DNA from: Archilochus colubris
Lineage: Eukaryota; Chordata; Aves; Apodiformes; Trochilidae
Direction of reading: 5' to 3'
DNA length: 64,000 nucleotides
NCBI GenBank assembly: GCA_023079485.1
Contig: CM041084.1
Span: forward strand, 121,275,967 to 121,339,966
Of the stretch, positions 12,769-24,922 are shown in pieces. Both the position numbers and the translations under genes were made by a program. The number at the start of each line of letters is the position of its first letter. Within the stretch, counting starts at the first letter, position 1. The notes beneath the pieces are model-generated. The model did no database searches and was not told the origin of the DNA. It saw nothing but the letters and a program-made list of their open reading frames with translations.

Positions 12769-15700
12769 CTCATGTGCTATCTTGTCTCATCTTTCCTTTA
12801 TCATCTCCCTAATCTCTGCTTGAAACTGGGAATAAGATAACAAAACTTCATAGATCTTTGTTCCTCTAATCACAGTTTGGAATTCCTATGTCATGGAGTT
12901 TTTGCGGTATAGGTAACAGTCATAGAAAATTTCAGTCTATTTTCACTGTTGGAATAATTTCTTTCTGAAGTGCAATAGAAATGACCTGCAAAGCAAAGCC
13001 ATTTCCTAAATTAAGGATCACTCATAATTTATTGGAAGTTAATGAAATATCCCTCTCAGTTAGAACTATAACTACTCTGAATTTTTTTCTGTTTTACAAA
13101 TTTTTACTATATAAACTGTATATACCTATAACAATGATTGGTATAGTTATGTGTCACCATCTCTTGCATGGTAACTTGACAGAAGCTCATGTACCTGTTC
13201 GGTCACTCCCTCTCCTCAACAGGACAGGCATAATAAAAATAGAATAAATTAAAAGTAAAATGAAGAAAAAACTTACGAGTCCACATAAAATGAACAATAC
13301 AAGCAGAACAGATTTGACATAGGGAAAATTAATTTAATTGATTGCTAATTAGAACAGATATGGACACTGCGTAGCAAAAAAAACCGCAAACAACATTGCC
13401 TCATCTCTTTTTTTCCAGGTTCAACTTCAGCCCCTAATGCCCAACTCCTCTACCTCATCACCAGGCATTCCAGTCCCTGCACCTCAAGCAGCAGAAGGGA
13501 ATGGGTATGTTGCAATCAATCCATAACAGTCCTTCTCTGCCACTGCTTCCTACTCCTCCCCTACTCCATCATGGGTCCTCTCCATAGACTACAGTCCTAT
13601 GGAGTAAAAAAAATTGCCTGACTTTGTATTCCATAGACTGCAGTGTGGATATCTATTCTGGTGTGGTCTTCCCCATGGGCTGCAAGGAAATACCTTTTCC
13701 ACTGTGGTCTTACCCATGGCTCTCAGGTTAATTTCTGCTCTGGCACCTGGAGCACCTTCTTCTTCTTCTTCCTCTGTTCTGACCTGTGTGTCCACGCTGT
13801 TGTAACTCAAAAAAATTTTTTTTCTTTTTTTTTAAATTTTTTTTCTCCACATCGTTCCTCCTCAACCTGTTCAATGAATTGTCCTTTCTAAAATAAGTTT
13901 TCCTAGACGTGCCTCCAGCTTGGCTGATCTGCTCAGCTGTGTCCTTCCAGGATTTTGTTGAAGCCAGCTGGAACTGGCTGTGTTTCACATTGGTCAGCCC
14001 TGGCATCTCCTCACAGAAGCTGCCAAGCCCCCCCACTGCCAAGACCTTGACATGGATATACAATACACCTCTGAGTTCATTAAACCTAGAAGTTGAACTG
14101 CAACAACTATTTAAAGATTCTGGGTTTATTTTTGATACATCTAATAATTCTCTTTTTCAGTTTCACAAACAGATATGAAACAACATCAAGACATATTCCT
14201 CATTTGTTGCTTGAATAGCCTTATATGAAGTTTTGTTTTTTTTTAAATCACAGATAGATTTTTTTTTAAAGTAGGATCATAATTTGTTCATAAATGTAAT
14301 TTTCAGAAGTTCTGAGAAAAAGGAGCAGTAGTGGTAAGTGCCAAGCTCTTACCTTTGAACACTTCATCGAAACATTGGTCTTTAAACAACCACTTTTTAA
14401 AACCTTGCTTGACTAGAAACATGAATGGATTTGTTTTATTTCTACCAGTAGTCCTATTCAATAACTTTTGCATTGGTCTTCCATATTTTGAAATAGCTTT
14501 GCTTGGAATTTACCTACTCGTATCTCAGTGAGTTGTACATTATGCCTTAGTCATTAGTCTACTATCAGTGTCTGAGGTTTCTGTTTGACAAATATCCACT
14601 CAGCTGGCAGGTTCAATAATCTTCATATGTAAGGCCCTAAGATTTCCTTTCTCCCTCCTTCATCAGTGGCAGTCTCAACAAAAAATTTATGGTACAGAGA
14701 AGTGGCATAACTAATTTTTTAATGTTAAAACCACTATCTTATGAGGTAATAATGTAAAATATGACAATTTATGACATTAACCAGTGTAAGAAAAGAGGGA
14801 AAAAATCTAATATGTATATTTGAAGTCCCAAGATGTTAAATGATGGAAATTTAGCAGAATTTATAGCCTACTAGAAAGCCAATATTAGCTCTATAAAAAT
14901 GAGCTAGTAAATTAGAAACACACCAAAAAGACCTAGTTTGTCTTTTGTGTAATTACACAGCATTACCTTTATTGTAATATTACAAAACATATTATGCCAG
15001 CAAGCATTCATCAGTATTTCCAGGCCTCTGTATGCTTCTGCATCCATATCCCCTGTGGTGAATCAAGTCCACAGTCTTAGGTAATTATGGTAACAATTGC
15101 AGAGTAGTTACTAGGACCACTGATTCTGCACTGGGGGACATACTAAGGCTCTGCAATGGTTCAGTTGCCTTTTAAACGATTTTAAAGTTTAGCAAAACTT
15201 TGTGTTTAAGTAAGGCCTTAAAGTATGGACTTAAGCATGGACTTAAGTATGGACTACACGCTGATACTGACTCCTGCAACTGATCTAGGTATAGAGAAGG
15301 AATGACATTATCAATTCATCTGCCTGCCACCTTTCTAAGAGCTTTATCATCCTGATTAATTTCTTAAAAAACATTCTTCAGATTTTTGTCTGCCTGTCTT
15401 TCACCATTTCCCACTTCCTATTTACATTTGTATTTCCCCAGAATTCTGAGACTGATCAGTAATAATGACTATTTGATAACTGAAATTATTTATTTAGAAG
15501 CATCCTCGAAAAAATCCAAAAATTTTTCTCGTTACTAAATCTTGATAATTAATTAAACGTAAATTCAACTGCTCTTATCTAACAATATCTTACAGATGGA
15601 ACAGAAAGAATTATTTTGTCATTCTATGTCATTTTATGTCATTCTAAATTAGAGTTATGAAGTTTTTCTTCTAAGAACAGAAGCATATATAGAAATTTTA

Positions 15701-16203
15701 GGTCTTTTCAGTCTTAACTTATTTTACCTTATCTTATGCAGGCAAATCTCCCTTTTTTAAAAATTAAATTAAAATACTTCCTATATGTTAAAATTTGGTT
15801 TTTCCTGGTATATTTCAATATTTTCTTTCATTATCAGAGGGAGGTAAATAACTACTGAAATTCTTTTTCCTTTTCAGGTGTTGGCTGCAGGTCCTGCTCC
15901 ATGGGCTCAACAGCAAAACTTGGGGTAGCTTTGTAAAATATTTAAGAAGGGGCAAAAAAAAAAATCCAACAAAACGAAACACAAAAAGAAGCAAAGCAAA
16001 TAGATATTCCCTGACAGAATTCCCTGTGGTCCTTTGGCAGTCTATACCAGAGTTTAGCATGGAAAGGTGCTGTTTTCATGTTTCTTTTTGTTTCTCACAG
16101 TGCAATCTGTTTTAGTTTTTCAATTTTCTCCAAGTTGAGTCTGCTTTGGCTATGACAGTAATTTGTAAGCCATCTCCCTGTTTTTATCTTGAAAATAACT
16201 AAC

Positions 16204-16225
16204 TTTTTTTTTTTTTTTTTTTTTT
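16204..16225. repeat. T homopolymer
   Basis: A run of about 22 T. No retroposon body is recognised beside it. Confidence 0.85.
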
Positions 16226-18495
16226 GGTCTTTATGTTTTTCTCACCTGTGCTGAGCAAGCAAGCAAGCAGCTGGGTAGGAGTTCAGCTGTGCAGCAAGGT
16301 TTGCCCACTACAGTTATGTCATCAGGAAAATAGAAATTTGCTATTTTTATGGTTGCATTAATGCTCATAAATGTATACATGATATAAAAAATACTAAATT
16401 TTAACTGTACTTAAATGTGTTATGTATTCACAATGAAAATTACGTGCAGCTTTTATTTTGATACAAAACGGATTCATGGCATTTGTATAGATTTTAGCAA
16501 TTCTAATATGTGTTTTCTGTTTTCCAATGTCAATGAAGAAATGAAATGTATTTCATAAATGTAAAGGTTGGATTTTTAAAACACAATTTGCAGGGTAAAG
16601 AAGATAATTCTAAAATCGACATTAAACTAATGATTTCTCTGATTCAACATTGTAACAATCATAGAGTTTTGGGGTACTAGAATCACTTCAGTTCCATGAA
16701 ACTCTGTTCTTTCATGTTAATATTAATTTAAATCTCCTATATCACAGTAAAAGCAAAAATTACTGTATTCATGTGGTTTTGAAAAAAATAGCCCTTTCTA
16801 GATAGTCTCAAAAGAAGATAACTACATTATTAGTTTAAAAATGAGCTACATAATTGTATAAAATTCTGAATAACTAAAATCCTAATTTAAAAACATGAGA
16901 AATCCCAATCAGGTAGTAAGTAAATTAATAAATAGGAATATGATGTTTAACTTCCAAATAAAACAAATTATTATATATGTAATGACTGTTACAGATGTTT
17001 CTATACATTTACTTCTTAATGAAGTTAAATAGTGTGAAATCATTATTTTCCCTTATTTTCAATATTATTCTGATGCAATAAATACAAATAAAATTTAAAT
17101 AAACAGGACTATTAAGACAGGCCTATATAAATTAAAATGTAAATAAAACCTAAAAATATAATTATGAATTTACTGTTTAAAATTTTATTTTTTAGATTTA
17201 AGTTGGAATGAAGCTACCCTAAGGTGACATTGAAATTTATGAAAACCTAAAATTTAAGATGATCTTAGCTGGGAACTTAACCAAGCTGTAGCAGTTTGCA
17301 AATGCCAGCAAGTTTGCACTGGCTTTAATTAAAAGGTTTAATTAAAAAAGGACAAAGACATAGCAGGACCTGAAAATCTCGAGTAATTTAATAATATAAA
17401 CCAAATTAATTACTCATAAAGGTGCAGTGTAAGAATTCATGACTTTCTGGGCAAGGGACCAGATCTCCCCAGTACAAATGCAAGGATTTGGGAGAGGAGA
17501 AGCAGCAATCATGAGGAGAGGAAGGGGATTTGCAGCCTGAGCAGTTGCAAGGGCCAAGTCTGTTCCTGCAGTATGAAAGAAAGTGGATAGGTTTCATGAA
17601 CAGGAAAGGAGGTACTCAAGTGTATATGTGTATGTGTGTGTAGAGAGGTAACTATATGCTCTTTTTTTTAGGGAACAAACCAGTAGTTAAACGTAGCAAT
17701 TTAGTCATACAACATGCTAATAATTATGTAGATAACAGAAAAAAATTAACAATATCTAAGCAGAACTGTAAGTTGACGCCTATGATTTATTATTGAGTAG
17801 TGTTATTTATGGTGCTTTTGTGCTTTGTCATAAGGCAATTTTTTTTTTCCAAATTCCTTTGATTCACACAAAGCCATATATAGAGAATGGAAGATATTTT
17901 GGAAGGAAATTTTGTAAAGAGAATTGCTAAAAACATAAGGAAACTATTAGATGTAGTTTTCAGTAATTTAAATTTCTAATATTTGATTTTTAAATAATGA
18001 AACATCCAATAACACAAATGACCCTACACAAACATATACATGGAATAAATTATTTCAAATGAAAGCATGAAAATTATTTGTTCAGCTGGTCTAGTGACTG
18101 GAAGGTTAGGAACAAAAGCTATTATTGTTCAATGTATTTTTTCACAGGAAATAGACAGTGGCAAACATACAGTAGTTCAACACATGGGATCAGAGACAGA
18201 GTTTTTATAGTAAACCAAAACCAGATGTTGGAAAGGCTCAAGACCTTTACAGAAATTATTAGTTATGTTTGCGTTTGAAAGCAAAGAAAGTTTACAGAGT
18301 CATGTACCTGATTAAGAAAAAGATGGGTTACAAAAGCTATGAGTATCAACTCATTCAAGAAAAAACATTTGCCATGCAGGCTATTTAATATATGAAAGTT
18401 AGTTATGTATGTATGATTTGAATTTTACCTTGAGTTTATTTTTGAATGAGTGTGCTAACTGATTCATACTACTGAACAACTTTGGAAGAAGGAAG

Positions 18496-18523
18496 AAAAA
18501 AAAAAAAAAAGAAAAAAAAAAAA
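18496..18523. repeat. A-rich tract
   Basis: Two A-runs separated by one G. No flanking target-site duplication or retroposon body is recognised. Confidence 0.8.
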
Positions 18524-21500
18524 GTTAAAACAAGTTAAAGATTTTAAACCATAAATTTTACAGCCAGAATTTTGCTATGTGACAGTGAGGCTTCAGAGTT
18601 GTGCATTCACCATGAATTCTTATAGAGTTAGGCATTAAAGGCTTTTCTTTAAAATTTTTCAGAGAAGATTTTAAATGTATAGTATGATATAGCTTACCAT
18701 GTCTGCTAAAGTCTGTGTCTAATTGGATACTACTTGATTTAATTGGACACTAATCTATTTTATTGGAATTTGATGGAGTAGTAAAAAATGAAGTCTCAGT
18801 GCCTACAGGTTTCATGCAAACTGGTATTTAAATAAGAAAAAGATGAGGACTTAGCACCTTAGATACCATGGTTTACCATGGTTTGTGCCACAAGACACAA
18901 ATCTATGGGAAATTAATGTATTCATTCTAGTACCTCCTAACTATTTGTTTTTTTAGTATATTGAAATAAGTTCTGATTTCAGTACATAAGGTGTTTTCAT
19001 TTGTGAAGTTACTGATATTATGAACCAGTAAAAGAATTAAAAAGGTCAGTACATTTGAGATATACAATAAAATTAACCTTTGCATTGAGATTATATAATG
19101 GTATAACAGGAGAAATCTGAAATTAGGACATTTGAATTTGGTTCTTAGTTTTACAAAAAAATTCTAATATTAATACCTCCTCATATCTTTCCCAAGCTTC
19201 TTTGCATCCTGTTTGTCTCCATGTCAATCAGCTTGACTGATTGAGAGTGGGTACCTGGTAGCTTAGTGCTAAAATATAACTGTGTTAAGGCATTGATTGG
19301 CTTAACTAACTTTATTTTAGAGGAGGATACTCAGTTTCCTCATCTTGATACAAACTCTGTATCTCTTTACTCCAACCAATTTTTCAAAGTTAAAATCTCC
19401 ATCTGCACTTTCAGAAAGTCCAAAAAGCTGCCCTGCTTCTTCCATCATCAAGCTTACAGTTTCCTTGTTATTTTATTCATGGTTTTGCTGATTTCTCACT
19501 GGCTAAGTGGCTTGCTTATTTGGATCATCTTTTGCAGACATTGGGCTAAGTTTTCTGAGCAATGACTTTTTTCCTAGCAAATATTTTGATTTTTTTATTT
19601 TTTTCTTTATCCTGTTTCCACAAGCTAGAAATGGATTAAAAAAATGTAGGTAGCCACCATATTTTTATTTTTTGGTGGTGGTTTTTTTTTATTTTATTTT
19701 TTTTTTAGTCCTTTACGTATAGAGCTATAGAATCTTGAAGTTCCTGAGCTGGAAAATCCTGAAAGGATGCTATGTTGAAAAGATGAGCCTGTACAAAATA
19801 TATGACACCTAATAGGAAACATTGCAGGTGAGTGTAGTATCAGAGAAGTTGTTCGAGATGTGTGTAGTCACAGTAAAATGAAAGACAATGTAATTTGATT
19901 TTAATCCATAATTTGAATGCTGTTAGGTTCTTTACATTTTTACATAGTTTAAATATAAAAAAATGGTATTGCTATTCAGATGACAATCATTTTAGTGTGT
20001 TTCTTATCATTAAAGAAAATGAAATTATAGGGTTTAGCTCTCAAAGAATATTTTCATCAGCAATCAGCTAAAACTAACCTGAGCCTGGAGCTTCTGAAAG
20101 GTGGTACTTAGTTGAAGCTTGTCTTTTTAAATACATTTCAAAGTGGAAGAAAACTTCTTTCACCAGGACCCTACTAGAGAAAAAGAATGTCTTTACACCT
20201 TCCCAACATAGTTTCAATTATGTAGTTTTAGTTTGAACTGAAAATAAAATCTACATACTTATGTAAAATTCAGATATTAACATCTGCATGAATATGTGGA
20301 CTAAACTACACTAAGTAGATCTAGAACGCCTTTTAGTCTTGCATGGTAATAACTAGACCATAAATATGGACAGTAACTTAATATTTTATACTGTGTGACT
20401 AAATATTTTCAGTTGTGTAAATATATAAACACTATAGGCTTTAATGATAATACTTAAACTTTTGGTAATACTAAATTTCCATTAGAATATGATTTTATGA
20501 AGTTTTAACTGATTTCTATAAGATCCAAATTTATATCATAACCTTGAATTCAGCTGCAGTTCATTTGTGGCATTCTGCAGTTAGATCTTCATTCTGCATG
20601 GTGAGCAAAAAGACACCATAACTTACCAGCTCATATAAGATAACTTAACCTTGTTTATATGAATTGGCTTTTTGAAATTACTCTTGTACTGATGAACTTT
20701 TGAATGTAGAGGCTTTCCACACAGGAATGGGATCAAATCTAAGTCCTTTGAATTTGGGGGTTTCTCAGGAAGAGATCAATCTGTTTCCACTACTAGTTAT
20801 GCAACCAGGTGCATCTGAATCTGTGCCACAAGATTGGTTTCTTGATTTTGTGTCATTTGGTGCTTTCTTTTACCAAAAAGAGTAAGAAAAACTATTGAAA
20901 CTGAATTAATAGATTTACATTGATCTTGGAAGATACTACTACATATGGGAATGTATATGATCTTACTTATTGTAAAGTGTGCTTGGATCTATACCATTTC
21001 CATCTTCTTAAGTTGTTATTCTCTATATGAAGGAAATATATGACATTTGAATTTGTGGGATAAACAAAAATTTTAATCTTCCATTGCACAGTTGTCTGTA
21101 TTTTTACATGTTAATGCACACTTATTTGAAAGATTCAGCACAGGCTGCTGATGAATGCAGGATACTGAGCTGTGTGAACCAGATACCTACCCAAATATTT
21201 TGATCTTAACATAGATATAGATAAGCTATTGCAAGGAAAAAAAAATCAGTCCAGTTTCTACTAGGAAGTTGTAAAAACCACAAGTTAAGCCACAATGATA
21301 GTGTGTCTAATTGGCATTCTTGCTTATCATTTCAGAGAGATAAATGGTCAAAGAAAATAAGCTACCCTCTTTTACCTACTTTTTTGATGATTGTTTCCTA
21401 ACACACAGAACATTTGTCATTAACAAATTCACATGTGCTTTTGGTTGTTTAGAGCTAAAACAAGATGATTAAGGGATATATTGCAGAACTAAATCTTCTC

Positions 21501-21863
21501 CTGAAGAGATCTGATTGATAAATCCTGTTTATTTCTCCTCTGCTAACCAAAAGGATTGTGAGTATGAAACAAACATTTTGGACATATTTTTAAAATCCTT
21601 ACATGATATTGGTAATAAAAAGTCATTAATTGTGCACATTTTTATTTTCAATGGGCAATCATATAGTATTTCCTAGAATAACTTTCAAACTTCTAAAAGG
21701 CTGGGCACTGCAGGATCCTTCTCTTTAGGTAATAAAAGCATGCATGGCAAAATGGCTGTGAGTCCTGCTGTTCATCTGGATCAGCAAGTTATAAATTAAA
21801 GGGAGTGCTGGATGCTGTTGAGGTGTAACTGGGGTGTACAGGAATGAGGACAGCATCTGATTA

Positions 21864-22996
21864 ATGGATGCTAATGTGGATGCAGAAGCAGCAGTTTGTT
21901 GCCTCAGTCTCTTCTGCCTGGCAACACCTTTAACTCTGAGTCACCAGAGTTCCTTCCCCTATCCTATCCTAGGTTCGAAGGGGGAAGGGGTTGAAACAAG
22001 GTCCTCCGGAAAGGAGCCCAAGGGTGGACAGCGCAAGTTAAGGGACAAATCAGCAGCCCAGCTGAAATGCATGTACACCAATGCACGCAGCATGGGCAAC
22101 AAACAGGAAGAGCTGGAAGCCACCGTGCAGCAGGAAAGATATGATGTAGTCGCTATCACGGAAACGTGGTGGGATGACTCCCATGACTGGAGTGCTGCAA
22201 TGGGTGGCTACAGGCTCTTCAGAAAGGACAGACAGGGTAGAAGAGGTGGAGGGGTAGCCCTGTATGTTAGAGAGTCTCTTGACTCCACAGAAATTGAAGT
22301 AGGTGATAATAAAGTGGAGTGCCTGTGGGTAAGAATCAGGGGGAAGGCCAACAAGACTGATACTGTGGTGGGAGTCTGTTACAGACCACCCAACCAGGAG
22401 GATGAGGGTGATGAACTCTTCTACAAGCAGCTGGCACATGTTTCAAAATCGTCGTCCCTTATTCTCATGGGTGACTTTAACCTGCCGGACATCTGCTGGG
22501 AATTCCACACAGCAGAGAGGAGGCAGTCTAGGAGATTCCTAGAGTGTATTGAGGATAATTTCCTGATGCAGCTGGTAAATGAGCCTACCAGGGATGGAGC
22601 CCCACTTGATCTACTCTTTACAAACAGAGAGGGGCTGGTGAGGGATGTGGTGGTCGGAGGGCGTCTGGGACTTAGTGATCACGAAATAATAGAGTTCTCA
22701 ATAATCAGGGACACAAGGAGGGTTGTCAATAAAACCTCTACATTAGACTTCCGGAGGGCAGATTTTGGCCTTTTCAGAAGACTAGTCCGGAGCATATCCT
22801 GGGAAACAGCCCCTGAAAACAAAGGGGTCAAGGAGGGATGGACATTCTTCAAAGAGCAAGTTTTGAAAGCTCAGGAGCAGGCTATCCCGGTGTGCCGAAA
22901 GGCGAGCCGGCGGGGAAGACGACCACTCTGGCTCAACAGAGAGACTTTGAAGGAAATTAGGATTAAGAAGAGGGCCTACCGGTTATGGAAAAAGGG
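21864..22996 (+). pseudogene. CR1 ORF2 N-terminal endonuclease domain
   Basis: Encodes the apurinic/apyrimidinic-like endonuclease that nicks target DNA in target-primed reverse transcription. From the start: a Ser/Thr/Pro-rich leader, then the domain from about residue 70 (YTNARSMGNK), the acidic TETWW motif (Glu codon at 22161), the MGDFNLPD motif at about 22467-22490, and the catalytic LSDHE motif at about 22671-22685. All key acidic and His residues look intact. The frame then runs out of register at 22994-22996, where a G-run is one base shorter than the continuing frame needs; the apparent stop at 23076 is a consequence. A CR1-like frame resumes two reading frames over. Confidence 0.9.
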
Positions 22997-23611
22997 TTAT
23001 CTACTCAAGAGGAATTCAGGAATACAGTTAAGTTATGTAGGAAAAAAATTAGAGACACAAAGGCACAACTTGAACTAAATCTCGCCACCTCTGTGAAGGA
23101 TAACAAGAAGTCCTTCTACAGATACATCAGTGGCAAAAGGAGGGGCAAGGAAAACATTCATTCTTGAATGGACATGGACGGGAATGTAATTGTCAAAGAT
23201 GAAGAAAAGGCTGAGGTATTTAACACTTTCTTTGCCTCAGTTTTTAACAGTAAAATGGGCTATCCTGATGACAGCTGGCTTCTGGAGCCTATAGGAGACA
23301 AGAATCTAAACACTCTCCCTGTAATCCAGAAGGAAACTGTCAGTGATCTACTGGGCTGCTTGGATCCCCACAAGTCTATGGGACCAGATGAACTCCATCC
23401 AAAGGTGATGAGAGAGTTGGCAGAAGAGCTCGCCAAGCCTCTCTTTATCATCTACCAGAAGTCCTGGCTCACTGGGGACATCCCAGATGACTGGAAGTTG
23501 GCGAATGTCACGCCAATCCACAAGAAGGGCCGGAAGGAAGACCCGGGAAACTACAGGCCCGTCAGCCTGACCTCAGTGCCTGGCAGGGTTATGGAGCAGA
23601 TCATCCTGGGG
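22997..23611 (+). pseudogene. CR1 ORF2 linker and N-terminal reverse transcriptase, with stop and frameshift
   Basis: This continues ORF2 in a different frame from the endonuclease. It includes [17 protein letters not shown], the [11 protein letters not shown] linker, FNTFFASVF, the MGPDELHPKVMRELAEELAK block and [18 protein letters not shown], the start of the RT fingers. Two lesions are seen: an in-frame TGA at 23165-23167, and a second frameshift at the G-run 23608-23611, where one more G is needed to keep register with the rest of RT. The TGA is a single-codon change in an otherwise readable frame. Confidence 0.88.
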
Positions 23612-24825
23612 CAATCACACAGCACCTGCAGGATGGACAGGGGATCAGACCCAGCCAGCATGGGTTTAGGAAGGGCAGGTCCTGTCTGACCAACCTGATC
23701 TCCTTTTATGATCAGGTGACCCGCCTGGTGGATGAGGGGAAGGCAGTGGATGTGGTCTATCTGGACTTCAGCAAGGCCTTCGACACTGTCTCCCACAGCA
23801 TCCTCCTGAGAAAGCTGGCTGCCCACAGCTTGGACAAGCGTACTCTGCACTGGGTTAGGAACTGGCTGGAGGGCCGGGCCCAGAGCGTGGTGCTGAATGG
23901 GGCTGCTTCCAGTTGGCGGCCGGTCACCAGCGGTGTCCCCCAGGGATCAGTGCTGGGCCCAGTCCTGTTCAATATCTTCATTGATGACTTGGATGAGGGG
24001 ATTGAGTCCATTATCAGCAAGTTTGCCGATGACACCAAGCTGGGGAGAAGTGTTGATCAGCTGGAAGGCAGGAGGGCTCTGCAGAGGGGCCTGGACAGAC
24101 TGGAGAGATGGGCTGACTCCAATGGGATGAGCTTCAACAAGGCCAAGTGCCGGGTCCTCCACTTTGGCCACAACAACCCTATGCAGCGCTACAAGCTGGG
24201 GACAGAGTGGTTGGAGAGCAGCCAGGCAGAAAGGGACCTGGGAGTCTGGATTGACAGGAAGCTGAACATGAGCCAGCAGCGTGCCCAGGTGGCCAAGAAG
24301 GCCAATGGCATCCTGGCATGTATCAGAAACAGCGTCACCAGCAGGTCCAAGGAGGTGATTCTGCCCCTATACTCAGCCCTGGTAAGGCCACAGCTTGAGT
24401 ACTGTGTTCAGTTTTGGGCCCCTCAGTTCAAGAAGGATATTGAGGTCCTTGAACAGGTCCAAAGGAGGGCAAACAAGCTGGTGAAGGGACTCGAACACAG
24501 ATCCTATGAGGAGAGGCTGAGGGAGCTGGGGCTGTTCAGCCTGAGGAAGAGGAGGCTCAGGGGAGACCTCATTGCTCTCTACAACTACCTGAAAGGAGGA
24601 TGGAGCCAGGCAGGGGTTGGTCTCTTCTCCCAGGCAACTCTCAATAAGACAAGAGGGCAGGGTCTCAAGTTGTGCCGGGGGAAGTTCAGATTGGCTATTA
24701 GAAAGAATTTTTTCACGGAAAGGGTGATCAGACATTGGAACGGGCTGCCTGGGGAGGTGGTGGACTCTTCATCCCTGGAGGCATTTAAAAAGCGACTCGA
24801 TATGGCACTCAGTGCCATGGTCTAG
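23612..24825 (+). pseudogene. CR1 ORF2 reverse transcriptase catalytic and C-terminal domains
   Basis: A readable frame to the natural stop (first Met at 23716, 369 codons). RT landmarks are [17 protein letters not shown] near 23746-23796 with the first catalytic Asp, [20 protein letters not shown] near 23931-23990, and the catalytic FADD box at 24022-24033. The C-terminal LNMSQQ...[10 protein letters not shown] and [20 protein letters not shown] blocks follow. FADD in place of YXDD is normal for CR1/Jockey-clade LINEs. The protein would copy its own RNA at nicked target DNA. The C-terminal 230 residues match the antisense copy at 12028-12726 closely, so both belong to one recent subfamily. 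Confidence 0.92.
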
Positions 24826-24891
24826 TGACTGTGGCGGTAGCTGATCAAGGGTTGGACTCGATGATCTCTGAGGTCCCTTCCAACCCAGCCT

Positions 24892-24922
24892 ATTCTATGA
24901 TTCTATGATTCTATGATTCTAT
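24892..24922 (+). repeat. CR1 terminal octamer tail (ATTCTATG)n
   Basis: Three full ATTCTATG units and most of a fourth. This is the signature 3' terminus of avian CR1, used here to fix both orientation and 3' boundary. Confidence 0.95.

Larger units (their letters stand above)
12769..21863. other. unassigned intergenic DNA between two young CR1 copies
   Basis: About 9 kb of AT-rich sequence with no gene I can support. It holds a short TTC run at about 13760-13772, T/A-rich patches near 13807-13850, a three-copy 10-base repeat (TGTCATTCTA-like) at 15616-15646, a T-run at 16204-16225 and an A-rich run at 18496-18523. The short open frames lack splice context or family resemblance. Confidence 0.5.
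21864..24922 (+). mobile_element. young CR1 LINE, nearly complete ORF2, ORF1 missing
   Basis: The best-preserved element of the window, about 3.06 kb on the plus strand. It carries an apurinic-type endonuclease, a reverse transcriptase, the CR1 3' UTR (GGTTGGACTCGATGATCTCT near 24851) and a terminal (ATTCTATG)n tail at 24892-24922. The 5' boundary lies close to 21864-21900, because the first 20-30 residues of the frame are the least CR1-like. ORF1 and the 5' UTR are absent, so this is a 5'-truncated copy and not a master element. The GC content of the body exceeds that of the flanks. Damage is limited to two one-base deletions in G runs and one TGA. Confidence 0.95.

Noticed and set aside
19720..19790. 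Possible antisense CR1 tail (TATAGAATCTTGAAG...CTGGAAAATCCT)
   Set aside because: Only a loose resemblance to the tail and no following 3' UTR blocks.
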